64,000 nucleotides of DNA from Fluviicola sp. XM-24bin1 (GCA_003149635.1 QCWI01000001.1:374588-438587); one strand, 5' to 3'; numbered from the stretch's first letter, positions 25,437 through 33,863 are shown. Notes: generated by a model not told the origin, from the letters alone. A program made the numbers and translations.

Positions 25437-26708
25437 TTACGAGATCGTGTCGAACCCAGTGTATTTGCGCAACACTTCAGGGATTTCAATTCCGTCTTCC
25501 GTTTGATTGTTCTCTAAAATCGCTGCCATGATTCGTGGAAGTGCCAAAGCAGATCCATTCAATGTGTGGCACAACTGTGTTTTCTTATCGGCATTTTTGA
25601 AGCGCAATTTCAATCGAGACGACTGGAACGTATCGAAGCGAGACACTGAACTTACTTCCAACCATTTTTCTTGAGCAGCCGAGAATACTTCAAAATCGTA
25701 TGTCATCGCTGCGGCGAATCCGGTATCACCTCCGCAAAGACGTAAAACACGGTAATGGAGCCCCAACTTTTCTAACAATCCTTTGACGTGATTGATCATC
25801 TCATCAAGCGCTGCTGCTGTGTTGTCCGGGTTTTCGATGCGCACGATTTCCACCTTGTCGAATTGGTGCAAACGGTTCAATCCACGGACATCTTTTCCAT
25901 AAGATCCTGCTTCACGACGGAAACAAGGAGTATATCCAGTCAATTTGATTGAGAAATCGCCATCTGGAAGCATTATATCACGGTAGATGTTCGTCAATGG
26001 AACTTCCGCCGTTGGAATCAGGTACAAATCATCCTCATTGATGTAGTACATCTGACCTTCTTTATCTGGCAATTGTCCTGTTCCGTAACCTGATGCTTCG
26101 TTCACCACGTGCGGTGGAATGAATTCTTCGTATCCAGCGTTTTCAGCTTCCTCCAAGAAGAAGTTGATCAACGCGCGTTGCAATTTGGCTCCTTTTCCAC
26201 GGTAGATTGGGAATCCAGCGCCCGTCACTTTCACCCCTAATTCGAAATCGATGAGGTTGTATTTGTCTGCCAAATCCCAGTGAGGAATCGGTGTGAAATC
26301 GTAGGTTCTTTGCGATCCCACTTCTTCAATTGTTTCGTTGTCCTCTTCGGATTTACCAGTCTTCACCAATTCGTTCGGTACGTTGGGCAATTGGTACATC
26401 AATCCAGTAATGGTAGCTTCTAACGTTTCCACTTCCGCTTTTAGTTCCGTTTCCTGCGCTTTCAATTCACTTGTTTGCGCTTTGGCTGCATTGGCCTCTT
26501 CTGCTTTACCTTCTCGGAACAACAAACCGATTTGCTTCGAGATTTGATTCATCTGCGCTGCAATAGATTCTAGTTCTCCTTTTTTGGAGCGCCAGGAAGC
26601 ATCCACTTCGATCAATTCTTCTACGATCGGACGTGCATCGAAATGGCGTTTTTTCAAACCTCCGATTACTGCTTCTTTTTCGTTGCGTATGCGCTGTATC
26701 TCTAACAT
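25437..26708 (-). CDS. serS: Seryl-tRNA synthetase
   Basis: Class II aminoacyl-tRNA synthetase charging tRNA-Ser. The N-terminal antiparallel coiled coil (about residues 25-105, rich in Glu, Lys and Ala) reads the long variable arm of tRNA-Ser. Motif 2 is CFRREAGSYGKDVRGLNRLHQF and motif 3 is LNGSALALPRIMAAILENNQ. At 423 aa it is full length. The gene stands alone and carries no unusual features. Confidence 0.97.
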   Translation of the reverse strand: MLEIQRIRNEKEAVIGGLKKRHFDARPIVEELIEVDASWRSKKGELESIAAQMNQISKQIGLLFREGKAEEANAAKAQTSELKAQETELKAEVETLEATITGLMYQLPNVPNELVKTGKSEEDNETIEEVGSQRTYDFTPIPHWDLADKYNLIDFELGVKVTGAGFPIYRGKGAKLQRALINFFLEEAENAGYEEFIPPHVVNEASGYGTGQLPDKEGQMYYINEDDLYLIPTAEVPLTNIYRDIMLPDGDFSIKLTGYTPCFRREAGSYGKDVRGLNRLHQFDKVEIVRIENPDNTAAALDEMINHVKGLLEKLGLHYRVLRLCGGDTGFAAAMTYDFEVFSAAQEKWLEVSSVSRFDTFQSSRLKLRFKNADKKTQLCHTLNGSALALPRIMAAILENNQTEDGIEIPEVLRKYTGFDTIS

Positions 26709-26830
26709 AATACCTGTTTGTTTGGAAGTGCGAAATTAATCTAAAATTCACAATTCAAAGATTCAAAGACAAAGGGATTTTCAAATTAATTATGGAATCT
26801 TCAATCCTTGAATTTTCGAATTTCATCAAA

Positions 26831-26866
26831 CAAAAAAAGCGAATCCCGTAATCGGAACTCGCTTTC
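26831..26866 (-). terminator. Terminator after rpmA
   Basis: AAAGCGA (26836-26842) pairs with TCGCTTT (26859-26865), with an inner ATCCCG/CGGAA pairing. On the minus strand the stem is followed by a run of T. It lies about 20 bp after the rpmA stop and ends the rplU-rpmA transcript. Confidence 0.75.
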
Positions 26867-26887
26867 TTAAAAATTGTGTCGTTCTAA

Positions 26888-27157
26888 TCACGCCTCAGCT
26901 CCTTCGAATGGAACTACAGATACGAATGAACGGTTGTTTTTCTTTTTACGGAATTCTACTACACCATCAGTCAATGCGAAAAGTGTATGATCTTTTCCCA
27001 TACCAACGTTTTCACCTGGGTGGTGCTGAGTTCCTCTTTGACGAACGATAATGTTACCAGCAATCGCTGCTTGTCCTCCAAAGATTTTTACTCCCAATCG
27101 CTTGCTTTCTGACTCACGACCGTTTTTCGAACTACCGACTCCTTTTTTATGTGCCAT
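26888..27157 (-). CDS. rpmA: 50S ribosomal protein L27
   Basis: L27 reaches the peptidyl transferase centre with its N-terminus. The sequence starts [24 protein letters not shown] and has [29 protein letters not shown], diagnostic for bL27. There is no N-terminal cleavage extension of the Firmicutes kind. It follows rplU after 52 bp, the usual rplU-rpmA order. Confidence 0.98.
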   Translation of the reverse strand: MAHKKGVGSSKNGRESESKRLGVKIFGGQAAIAGNIIVRQRGTQHHPGENVGMGKDHTLFALTDGVVEFRKKKNNRSFVSVVPFEGAEA

Positions 27158-27209
27158 TTTATTTCGTTTTGTGCTCTAGCTTACGCATGAGCGTTAATTC
27201 GTGTTTCAA

Positions 27210-27755
27210 TTAGCTCAAAGCAGCAATCAAATCCGCTTTCTTCATTGAAGAAATTCCTTCGATTCCTTTTGCTTTTGCCATTTCTTTCAATTCAGCAACT
27301 GTCTTTTTGCTCAAATCGTTACTAGCCTCCGCTTTAGGAGCAGCTTTTGGTGCCGCTTCTTTCTTTGGAGCTTCTGCTTTCGGAGCAGCCTCTTTCTTAG
27401 GCGTCTCTTTCTTTTCAGCAGCTGGCTTCGCAACTTTTGCTCCACTTGCTTTGATATCTGTAATAGTCAAGGCAGTGAAATGCTGACGGTGACCGTTCTT
27501 TTTCTTGTATCCTTTTCTACGCTTCTTACGGAAAACGATTACTTTATCACCTTTAACGTGCTCTTCAACTTTCGCTGAAACTGCTGCACCTTTTATAGCC
27601 GGGGCGCCAAGAGTCACTTTCCCTTTGTCCTCAATAAGAAGTACTTTATCGAAGTCAACCTTCTTTCCTTCCTGAGCATCCAAACGGTGAACAAAGATCT
27701 TCTGGTCTTTTTGCACTTTGAACTGCTGCCCTGCTATCTCTACAATTGCGTACAT
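27210..27755 (-). CDS. rplU: 50S ribosomal protein L21 with C-terminal Rho_N/SAP-like extension
   Basis: The first 103 residues are ordinary bL21 ([20 protein letters not shown] to [20 protein letters not shown]). A 40-residue Ala/Lys/Pro/Glu-rich linker follows, then a folded-looking end, [30 protein letters not shown], which resembles the Rho N-terminal helix-extended-loop-helix fold. Typical L21 stops near residue 103. The extension is known in Bacteroidota and may add nucleic-acid contacts. It heads the rplU-rpmA operon. Confidence 0.96.
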   Translation of the reverse strand: MYAIVEIAGQQFKVQKDQKIFVHRLDAQEGKKVDFDKVLLIEDKGKVTLGAPAIKGAAVSAKVEEHVKGDKVIVFRKKRRKGYKKKNGHRQHFTALTITDIKASGAKVAKPAAEKKETPKKEAAPKAEAPKKEAAPKAAPKAEASNDLSKKTVAELKEMAKAKGIEGISSMKKADLIAALS

Positions 27756-27797
27756 ATAGCTTGTGTATTAATTATATTTCTACTAAAAATTGGACGA

Positions 27798-27827
27798 CAA
27801 AGATAGCCTTTTTTATTAACAAGCAAG
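27798..27827 (-). promoter_or_regulatory. Promoter of rplU-rpmA
   Basis: On the minus strand the -7 element is TATCTTTG (27798-27805), a full match to TAnnTTTG, with a TTG -33 element 18 bp further upstream (27824-27826). It lies about 45 bp before the rplU start. Confidence 0.6.
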
Positions 27828-27849
27828 TATGAATAAGGAAAAATGCTGG

Positions 27850-27885
27850 AAAAAGTGCAGTTCGAGAGGTTCAGTGTACTTTTTT
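27850..27885. terminator. Hairpin repeat forming a bidirectional terminator
   Basis: A diverged copy of the hairpin repeat (TTCGAGAGGTTCAG core) is bracketed by AAAAAGT and ACTTTTTT, giving a strong stem with T-runs on both strands. It starts one base after the stop of the microprotein gene on the minus strand and would end that operon. Confidence 0.72.
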
Positions 27886-27886
27886 A

Positions 27887-28000
27887 CTAAAAATCCGCAT
27901 ACATAAACGAGATCTTCTCGGTATCCTTATCCATTAGAAGATAGACCACCACTGCTGCGATGATCAAGGCAAACGTTATGCGATACACCCATTTATTCAT
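27887..28000 (-). CDS. DltX-like transmembrane microprotein with C-terminal FxYxxF acyl-shuttle motif, 37 aa
   Basis: A 37-codon frame begins MNKWVYR, then has one transmembrane helix (about residues 8-23), then a short tail ending in the hexapeptide FMYADF. Lys and Arg before the helix predict an inside N-terminus and an outside C-terminus. Its ATG overlaps the stop of the DltD-like gene (ATGAATAA), so translation is coupled. In Gram-positive Dlt systems the microprotein DltX carries an extracytoplasmic FxYxxF end whose Tyr takes the acyl group from the MBOAT and hands it to a DltD-type transferase. Order, topology and motif all agree with that role; the substrate is unknown. Confidence 0.8.
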   Translation of the reverse strand: MNKWVYRITFALIIAAVVVYLLMDKDTEKISFMYADF

Positions 28001-29156
28001 ACAAGTGTTTTTTAATGCGTTCGTACAGTAAATACCCTCCGTACATAGAATGATGTTGTTTGTCGATGAAGGAGCCCGGTGTTGTTGAGATGTCCGTTGC
28101 GTCGATGTGATCGAAACCGGATTCTTTGAACTTTTTTCTCAATCGATCTTCCAACTCTTCGTGCTGCTTTACAATTTCCGGTTGTCCACATTTCTCTGCA
28201 AGAATCCGGTTGTAAGGGCCGAGGACAAATGTCACCTTGATGTTCAGTTGTTGGCACAAATCCATGAAGTAGTCCAAAGCAGTGTTCCTATATTCGGCAT
28301 CTAGAATCAACGGTAACATGGAGTAATCACCTTTATCAATGAATTCTTGTGTGCAGTTGAAATCAGGAACAATTTGCGATTGCAATTCTTCTAGCATTTC
28401 AGGCTTCCCGCGTTTTTTGGCCGGAACATAATCCAGATGTTCTGTGACATGCAAAATGGCTTCTTGTTCGATTCCAAGATAGTTGCGCAATCTGCCGTAG
28501 TATAGTTCGTGAATTTCCTGATCTAAGAATCGGTTCACAGCCGACATCTTCGCTTTCATGTATCCTTGTTGTCCGCCACTGAAAAGGATGTCGAAATCGT
28601 CCTTTCGTTTTGATTTCTCCCGGGCGCGTTCCACTTCGCCGTCGTTCATGTAGCGCGTATGGTATTCATTGTTGAATTTTGAGAGGCTTTCACGCCAATA
28701 CACTGGATTGACAACAACGATCATATTCTGCTCTTGCCAAATCTCAGGATTGTTCAGCATGGACGGAATGTAACGCTCGCAGGATCTTCCCGCGCCGTAC
28801 AGCACGCCAAATTGCTCTTCAATTTGCTCGTCGGCATTCAGAAGCTCCCAATAATTATAACTGTCCAAAAAGCCGGATTCCGATGTTCCCAATACCAATA
28901 CATCGTTGTTCTTTTTAAGCAACTTCATGAACTCATGGAAATACGCATCATCGTCTTTTACATGCGTAGCGTCCAAAGTTAGGAAGCTGTCTCCGTTATT
29001 TTCTGGTAGTTCGATATTTTCTGAAGAGGATGGAAGGAATATAAAAGCGTACAGCCCGGCTAAAACAACCAAGATAATCGCAAGCATGCCTGTTTTACCC
29101 ACTTCCTTCAAAGTTGAGAAACGATAAAACTTCGATATGTACTTCTCTATTTTCAT
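27993..29156 (-). CDS. DltD-like SGNH-type acyltransferase, membrane anchored
   Basis: A 387-residue protein with one N-terminal helix (about residues 20-42) and a large extracytoplasmic domain. The catalytic Ser block VLGTSESGFLD corresponds to the GxSE motif of DltD, and near the C-terminus IDKQHHSMYGGYLLY supplies the Asp/His end of the triad. VVVNPVYWRESLSKFNNEY and FVLGPYN fit the DltD pattern. DltD accepts acyl groups delivered by DltB/DltX and passes them to the final polymer. Four-base overlap with the MBOAT gene; stop overlaps the microprotein. Confidence 0.82.
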   Translation of the reverse strand: MKIEKYISKFYRFSTLKEVGKTGMLAIILVVLAGLYAFIFLPSSSENIELPENNGDSFLTLDATHVKDDDAYFHEFMKLLKKNNDVLVLGTSESGFLDSYNYWELLNADEQIEEQFGVLYGAGRSCERYIPSMLNNPEIWQEQNMIVVVNPVYWRESLSKFNNEYHTRYMNDGEVERAREKSKRKDDFDILFSGGQQGYMKAKMSAVNRFLDQEIHELYYGRLRNYLGIEQEAILHVTEHLDYVPAKKRGKPEMLEELQSQIVPDFNCTQEFIDKGDYSMLPLILDAEYRNTALDYFMDLCQQLNIKVTFVLGPYNRILAEKCGQPEIVKQHEELEDRLRKKFKESGFDHIDATDISTTPGSFIDKQHHSMYGGYLLYERIKKHLYE

Positions 29157-30379
29157 TTCATTCCAAACAATGTCTCAAAAACTAGCGTCAAATCCTCTCC
29201 TTTATAATGGAAGAATAGCCAGCCAATCGTTACGAAGGCAAAAGTGAGTGTGATTCCAGATAATGTGACCAATAGTTGTTTTGTTGTGCTGCCATTTCCA
29301 TGCAGGCGCTTAAATGATCCGGTCGAGCTCCAGATTTTAAAAATCGCCAATCCGAGGGCGTGCCACAATCCCCAATAAACAAAGTTGACCGTGTCGCCGT
29401 GCCAAATCCCACAAATGAAGAACGTTAAGAAATATCCAATTATAGAAACGGCATTTCGATAGGGTTTGAGTCCTGTTTTGTTGATGAGCTGCACAATCGG
29501 TTTGAAGATGAGATCGCGCAAAAACTCCGAAAATGTCATGTGCCACTTGCGCCAAAAAGCAGCAATATTAGTTGTTAGATATGGGCTGTCGAAGTTTTCC
29601 GGTGTTTTAATTCCCATGATGTATCCAGTGCCAATGGCGATATCCGAATAACCGGAAAAATCAAGGAAGATGTAAGCTGAATAACAGACCGCACTGAGTA
29701 AAATGGCAACTTGCGGCGACATGAACTCCAAGAAGGGTTCGTAGCTCAAAGCATACATGCTGAACAATGGAATGATTGCATATTTCTTCAAAAAGCCGAT
29801 TACGATTCTTCCGACTCCTGGCCAAAACAATGCGTTTTTCAATCTGCCTTCCGGTCGTGTGAAGTGCCTTTGAAAATTGGAGAACTTGTCAATGGGCCCT
29901 GCAAGAAAATTGGGGAAGAACAGAATGAAGTTGATGTAATCAATAGGATTTTTTGCCGTCAATCGTCCTTTTAATGCGTCTACAATCGACTGAATATTTC
30001 GGAAGAGGATGTAACTAATCCCCAATCGTTCGATTAATAGTTCGGGTGAATTGCCCAATTGAAAAGATTCAAATCCAAAAGCTTTTGGGTAATTCCTCAG
30101 ACAGAAAAGCACAATTAGAACCAATATAGAAATCGTGGCCAATACGGTTCCGCGCTTGTTTCTGTTTCTGGCTAGAACGGCAAGTGCTCCAAAAACCAAA
30201 AGCGAGATAAAGACGTGGATTCCGATGGTTGCCAGCGATATAATGGTAGAAAGGATGATAATGTTTCCAATAAAAAGAACCAATCGCTGGGCTGCAAGTG
30301 GCAGATATTTCCTCGTTGCCCACTGAAACAGAAGGAAAAATAGGATGAGGAAAAATTCAGCTCCGGAGGAGAATAACAT
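29153..30379 (-). CDS. MBOAT family O-acyltransferase (DltB/AlgI-like)
   Basis: A polytopic MBOAT enzyme, 408 aa from the chosen ATG at 30379 (the frame extends 17 codons further, but MLFSSGAEFFLILFFLLF is the usual family start). Conserved blocks are FFPNFLAGPI, DFSGYSDIAIG, FWRKWHMTFSEFLRD and GIWHG..GLWHA, containing the candidate catalytic His327 and His340. It moves an acyl group across the membrane to an outside acceptor. Unlike MBOATs that carry the shuttle peptide themselves, its C-terminus (ETLFGMK) has no FxYxxF motif, matching the presence of the separate microprotein. No DltA or DltC donor is nearby. Confidence 0.9.
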   Translation of the reverse strand: MLFSSGAEFFLILFFLLFQWATRKYLPLAAQRLVLFIGNIIILSTIISLATIGIHVFISLLVFGALAVLARNRNKRGTVLATISILVLIVLFCLRNYPKAFGFESFQLGNSPELLIERLGISYILFRNIQSIVDALKGRLTAKNPIDYINFILFFPNFLAGPIDKFSNFQRHFTRPEGRLKNALFWPGVGRIVIGFLKKYAIIPLFSMYALSYEPFLEFMSPQVAILLSAVCYSAYIFLDFSGYSDIAIGTGYIMGIKTPENFDSPYLTTNIAAFWRKWHMTFSEFLRDLIFKPIVQLINKTGLKPYRNAVSIIGYFLTFFICGIWHGDTVNFVYWGLWHALGLAIFKIWSSTGSFKRLHGNGSTTKQLLVTLSGITLTFAFVTIGWLFFHYKGEDLTLVFETLFGMK

Positions 30380-30516
30380 GCAGCATTCTTTGGAGTGCAA
30401 AATTAAAGAATAAAAATCGGGCGGTTTCAAACAGCTGGAAATACGGGCCGGAAGACTTAGGCATTTCTTTTGTTTGTGTTATTTTCGCTTAGATATCACG
30501 AGAATATTGAGAGACT

Positions 30517-32109
30517 ATGAAATCATCTACACTTTTAATGGTTTTGGTCTTTGTGTTTACGGCAGGATTGGCAAGTGCACAGGGAAAAGTTGAATGGGGA
30601 GACCTAGAGAAAAGCACCGGGCGATTGATTGATGTGATCCCGGATCAAGGAGAGAATTTTTATGCATTGCGCCGCAGCGGTGGAGCGCTTTTCGGGAGAC
30701 TGGAAGGATCCTATCACAAAAATCTTGAGCTAATCACTAAAGGCAAATTAGAACTTCGTGCAAACGATAGCCCAGCAAATTTCGAAGCTGCGACAATGGT
30801 TGGGGATAAGTTTGTTGTATTTCTCTCAGATCGACAAGAAGGTGAAAATAAATTCTTCATGCAGGAGTACGGCCAAAATATAGAGCCAACTTCAGAGGCA
30901 GAAGAATTAGGTTCTTATATCCTTGAAAGTAAAAGACGCCGTTTCCAAGGGACGTTCAATCTGTATCAATCGGAAAGCCGAGATTACTTCGCTGTGGTTT
31001 GGACGATTCCGGGAAAAAGAGAAGAGCAAGCTACCTATGGATTCAAGGTGTTTGATGCTGATTTAGAACTCTTGAACGAAGGAGAATACGAAGTGCCGTT
31101 TGAAGAACAGTTCTCTACAATTGATGGATTTTACTTGTCTGATTTTGGAGATTTGTTCGTGACAATTACGGAGTACAAGGAGTCGGAAGAAAAGAAACTG
31201 TTCCGCAATTTCGCCGATTACGTCTCAGTGCACATTTACCACTTGAAAGAAGGAGATATTGAAGAGATGGAAATCGATTTGGATGGAAAGCGCGTGGAGG
31301 CAATGTCTTTCAATTCGGATAACGAACGAATTTTCGTGATTACGGGAATTTATGGTGATAAAGAAGCGAGTGGAGTAAAAGGGTTGTTCTATCTAAAAGC
31401 AGATTTTAAAAAGCAATCCATTCTGAACGAAGGATTTGAAGAATTTGGGGAAGACTTTATTATGTCTGATTGGAGTGATCGTCAAAAGAAAAAGCAGGAA
31501 AAGAAAGAGAAGAAAGGCAAGGCGAAAGAACCAACGCTTTATAGTTACATTATGCGTGAGGTGCATCCTATGGAGGATGGGTCAATTGTCGGGACTATGG
31601 AGCAATACTACGTACGTGTTGTGACGAATTATAACGCACAGACGGGAACAACGACAACTACGTACTACTATTATTACAATGATGTGGTGGTGTACAAAGT
31701 AGGCTCTGATGGTGGTTTTGAGTGGTTGGCAAAAGTGGATAAATACCAAGTGTCAACAAACGATGGTGGGTACTTCAGTTCTTATGCACGCTACGTAGAT
31801 GGCGAGAAGTTGGTGTTGTTCTTTAATGACAACTCAGATAATTATAACGAAGTCTCGGGCGAGTTTGAATTGGAACCTGGGAAGTCAGTGCGTTCTTCAC
31901 GACTTTCAAAAAAGAAAAATACAGTGGCGATTTGTGAGATCGACCTTGAAACGGGTGAGGTAAGTCGTGAAATGTATTTCGATCGAGAAGAGCTTGGGGC
32001 TATAGTGGTTCCGAAATTATTTAACGTGGATTATAGAACCAACGAAATGTTGTTCTATGCGATTCGAGGTAAAAAAGAACAATTCGGTCGCTTGGTTTTT
32101 GGAGAGTAA
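30517..32109 (+). CDS. Secreted hypothetical protein, 530 aa
   Basis: The signal peptide MKSSTLLMVLVFVFTAGLASAQ is clear. The mature part looks like a mostly beta-sheet protein with repeated short strands of the form xxxFYALRRxxG, KFVVFLSDRQ, DYFAVVWTIP and KLVLFFNDNS, suggestive of a propeller-like fold, plus a Lys-rich loop near residues 327-345. There is no T9SS tail and no catalytic motif. It starts 137 bp from the divergent MBOAT gene; the relationship is unclear. No family recognised. Confidence 0.72.
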   Translation: MKSSTLLMVLVFVFTAGLASAQGKVEWGDLEKSTGRLIDVIPDQGENFYALRRSGGALFGRLEGSYHKNLELITKGKLELRANDSPANFEAATMVGDKFVVFLSDRQEGENKFFMQEYGQNIEPTSEAEELGSYILESKRRRFQGTFNLYQSESRDYFAVVWTIPGKREEQATYGFKVFDADLELLNEGEYEVPFEEQFSTIDGFYLSDFGDLFVTITEYKESEEKKLFRNFADYVSVHIYHLKEGDIEEMEIDLDGKRVEAMSFNSDNERIFVITGIYGDKEASGVKGLFYLKADFKKQSILNEGFEEFGEDFIMSDWSDRQKKKQEKKEKKGKAKEPTLYSYIMREVHPMEDGSIVGTMEQYYVRVVTNYNAQTGTTTTTYYYYYNDVVVYKVGSDGGFEWLAKVDKYQVSTNDGGYFSSYARYVDGEKLVLFFNDNSDNYNEVSGEFELEPGKSVRSSRLSKKKNTVAICEIDLETGEVSREMYFDREELGAIVVPKLFNVDYRTNEMLFYAIRGKKEQFGRLVFGE

Positions 32110-32130
32110 TTCAGTAGCCAAAAAAAGAAA

Positions 32131-32160
32131 TTAGGTGGTCCAACTGGATCACCTTTTTTG
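32131..32160. terminator. Bidirectional terminator between convergent genes
   Basis: AGGTGGTCC pairs with GGATCACCT around an AACT loop, with T-run on the + side and A-run on the other side. It lies after the 530-aa protein and overlaps the last codons of the convergent EamA gene. Confidence 0.75.
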
Positions 32161-33060
32161 TTTGCGCTTCCTTCCAATCACATTCGCCACGAATACACCG
32201 CTCAAAATCACGAGCATTGATCCAATCTGGTAAACGTTGATTTCTTCATTGAATCCAATTCCGATGAGCAATGCAACTACGGGAATTAAATACGTCACAC
32301 TACTTGCGAATAAAATGGACGAGTTCGAAATCAATCGATTGAAAAGGATTACAGCAAACGCGGTTCCTATAACACTTAGAATAGTGATAAATCCAAGACC
32401 CGTCCAAGCGTGAGGGTTGGTGTAGATTGTATCGAACGCTCCAGATAAAATCACTGCCGGAATTCCTGGGAGCAAAATAATGAAGAACGATAGCGCCGTG
32501 ATCTCTGTGCTTTTTAGGTGCTGCAGGGTGTATTTGATTGTATTCAAACTAATGGCGTATCCGAGTGTGGCAAGAACCACTGCTCCCACGTGGATCCAAC
32601 TGCCATCAAGCGAAACGTTTTGCCCTGAAAGTGTGAGTCCAACAATTCCCAAAGTCCCAATAATTACCCCTAGGATTTGAAATCCATTCAAGCGATTTTG
32701 AAATACAAGAAATCCAATAATTAAGGCGAAAATGGGGGTGCAACTGTTTAACATTCCCGTGTATCCGGTTGAGATTCCTGTTTCCGCAAACGTGAATAAA
32801 AATGCAGGAAGAAAATTCCCTAGTGATCCTACAATGGAGAGCTTCCAAATGTTATTCCATGTGAGTTTCTTGAAGGCTTTTATCGTAAAAGGGAGTAGGA
32901 ACAATGCGGCAATACTCATGCGTAAAGCGGCAACTTGCGTATGTGTGAATATTGTCTCACCAGAAGTAGTTTCCATGCCTAGTTTCATCAGGATGAAGCT
33001 ACTGCCCCAGATAGAGGAAAGAACTATAAGAAGAATCCAATTGCTTAACGAAGTATTCAC
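32149..33060 (-). CDS. EamA/DMT-family transporter
   Basis: Ten-helix drug/metabolite transporter with two EamA repeats, the first starting SIWGSSFILMKLG and containing FLLPFTIKAF, the second containing TLGYAISLNTIKYTL and ending SVTYLIPVVALLIGI. It exports or imports an unknown small molecule. I place the start at the GTG at 33060 (VNTSLSNWILL), which gives 303 aa, the normal size; the frame is open to 33174 but that part lies in CTCACAC-type repeats. An ATG at 33093 is the alternative. Confidence 0.85.
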   Translation of the reverse strand: MNTSLSNWILLIVLSSIWGSSFILMKLGMETTSGETIFTHTQVAALRMSIAALFLLPFTIKAFKKLTWNNIWKLSIVGSLGNFLPAFLFTFAETGISTGYTGMLNSCTPIFALIIGFLVFQNRLNGFQILGVIIGTLGIVGLTLSGQNVSLDGSWIHVGAVVLATLGYAISLNTIKYTLQHLKSTEITALSFFIILLPGIPAVILSGAFDTIYTNPHAWTGLGFITILSVIGTAFAVILFNRLISNSSILFASSVTYLIPVVALLIGIGFNEEINVYQIGSMLVILSGVFVANVIGRKRKQKR

Positions 33061-33232
33061 GGTGCAAAAGTACCGAAAACAATAGGAAGGCATTAGTCGG
33101 AATGTTTGCCACTTACTCATCGTTTCTCCCACTTTTAATTCCTTACTCTCCAGTCTCGCACTCCAACCTCCCACTCACACTGCCTCATTGCCTGTTCATA
33201 ACCACAAAGTTATCAACACGTTGATTTAAAGT

Positions 33233-33250
33233 TACCACTTTCTACCACTT
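33233..33250 (-). promoter_or_regulatory. Distal pair of MraZ-type boxes
   Basis: On the minus strand AAGTGGTAGAAAGTGGTA shows two GTGGTA units spaced exactly 10 bp. It is the mirror of the proximal pair and lies about 120 bp from it. MraZ proteins bind tandem GTGG-containing units, so a looped or divergent operator is possible. Confidence 0.5.
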
Positions 33251-33353
33251 CTAGTTTTGGTGTGCTAAATCCTTTAAAAATGGGCTTTATGAAATTGTTA
33301 ATGCAACCTTTTCTGTTTGCTTTCGTTTATACTTTATCAACAATATGGAATTT

Positions 33354-33387
33354 GGTGGTAAAAAGTGGTAAAAATCGATTATTTTTA
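33354..33387 (+). promoter_or_regulatory. Proximal MraZ-type boxes and mraZ promoter
   Basis: GGTGGTAAAA and AGTGGTAAAA repeat with a 10-bp period (GTGGTA at 33355-33360 and 33365-33370), immediately ahead of the -7-like TATTTTTA at 33380-33387. MraZ autorepresses the dcw cluster in other bacteria by binding such tandem units near its promoter, so binding here would cover the upstream promoter element. Confidence 0.6.
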
Positions 33388-33404
33388 CCTCACTATAAAC
33401 CGTC

Positions 33405-33863
33405 ATGGCAGGACTAGTAGGAGAATATGAAGTAAAATTGGACGCAAAAGGGCGTTTCATGTTTCCTTCCGGATTACGGAAGCAGCTTCCTCCTGCGGCT
33501 CAACGCGATTTCATGTTGAACAAAGGTTTCGAGGATTGTTTGACACTGTTCCCACTACACGAATGGGAGAAGCTGAGCGAAAAGCTTGGGAAAATGAATC
33601 TCTTCAAACCAAAAAACCGAATGTTTTACCGACTCTTCCATCAAGGGGCAAAACTGGTTTCGCTGGACAAGGCAGGCCGAGCATTGATTCCTGTTGCACA
33701 CATGGATCGAGTGGGATTGAAGCAAGCGGTGATGTTGATCGCATATCACGATCGCATTGAAATCTGGGATAAGACCAAGTACTTCGAAATGATTGAAGGC
33801 TCCATGGCGGATTTTGCTGATTTGGCGGATGAAGTAATGGGAGACCTTGATCATGACGAATAA
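33405..33863 (+). CDS. mraZ: Transcriptional regulator MraZ
   Basis: First gene of the division and cell wall cluster. It has the two AbrB-like swapped-hairpin repeats: VGEYEVKLDAKGRFMFPSGLRKQL and, from about residue 78, AKLVSLDKAGRALIPVAHMD. MraZ forms rings and represses its own cluster. At 152 aa it is a normal size. It overlaps the rsmH start by 11 bp. The tandem GTGGTA boxes before it are probable targets. Confidence 0.95.
   Translation: MAGLVGEYEVKLDAKGRFMFPSGLRKQLPPAAQRDFMLNKGFEDCLTLFPLHEWEKLSEKLGKMNLFKPKNRMFYRLFHQGAKLVSLDKAGRALIPVAHMDRVGLKQAVMLIAYHDRIEIWDKTKYFEMIEGSMADFADLADEVMGDLDHDE

Larger units (their letters stand above)
33061..33404. other. Intergenic control region upstream of mraZ
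   Basis: These 344 bp hold no gene. They contain a CTCACACT-type repeat near 33143-33180, two copies of the DnaA-box-like 9-mer TTATCAACA (33210-33218 and 33334-33342), two pairs of GTGGTA boxes, and an AT-rich promoter area with TATTTTTA at 33380-33387, 17 bp before mraZ. Confidence 0.6.
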
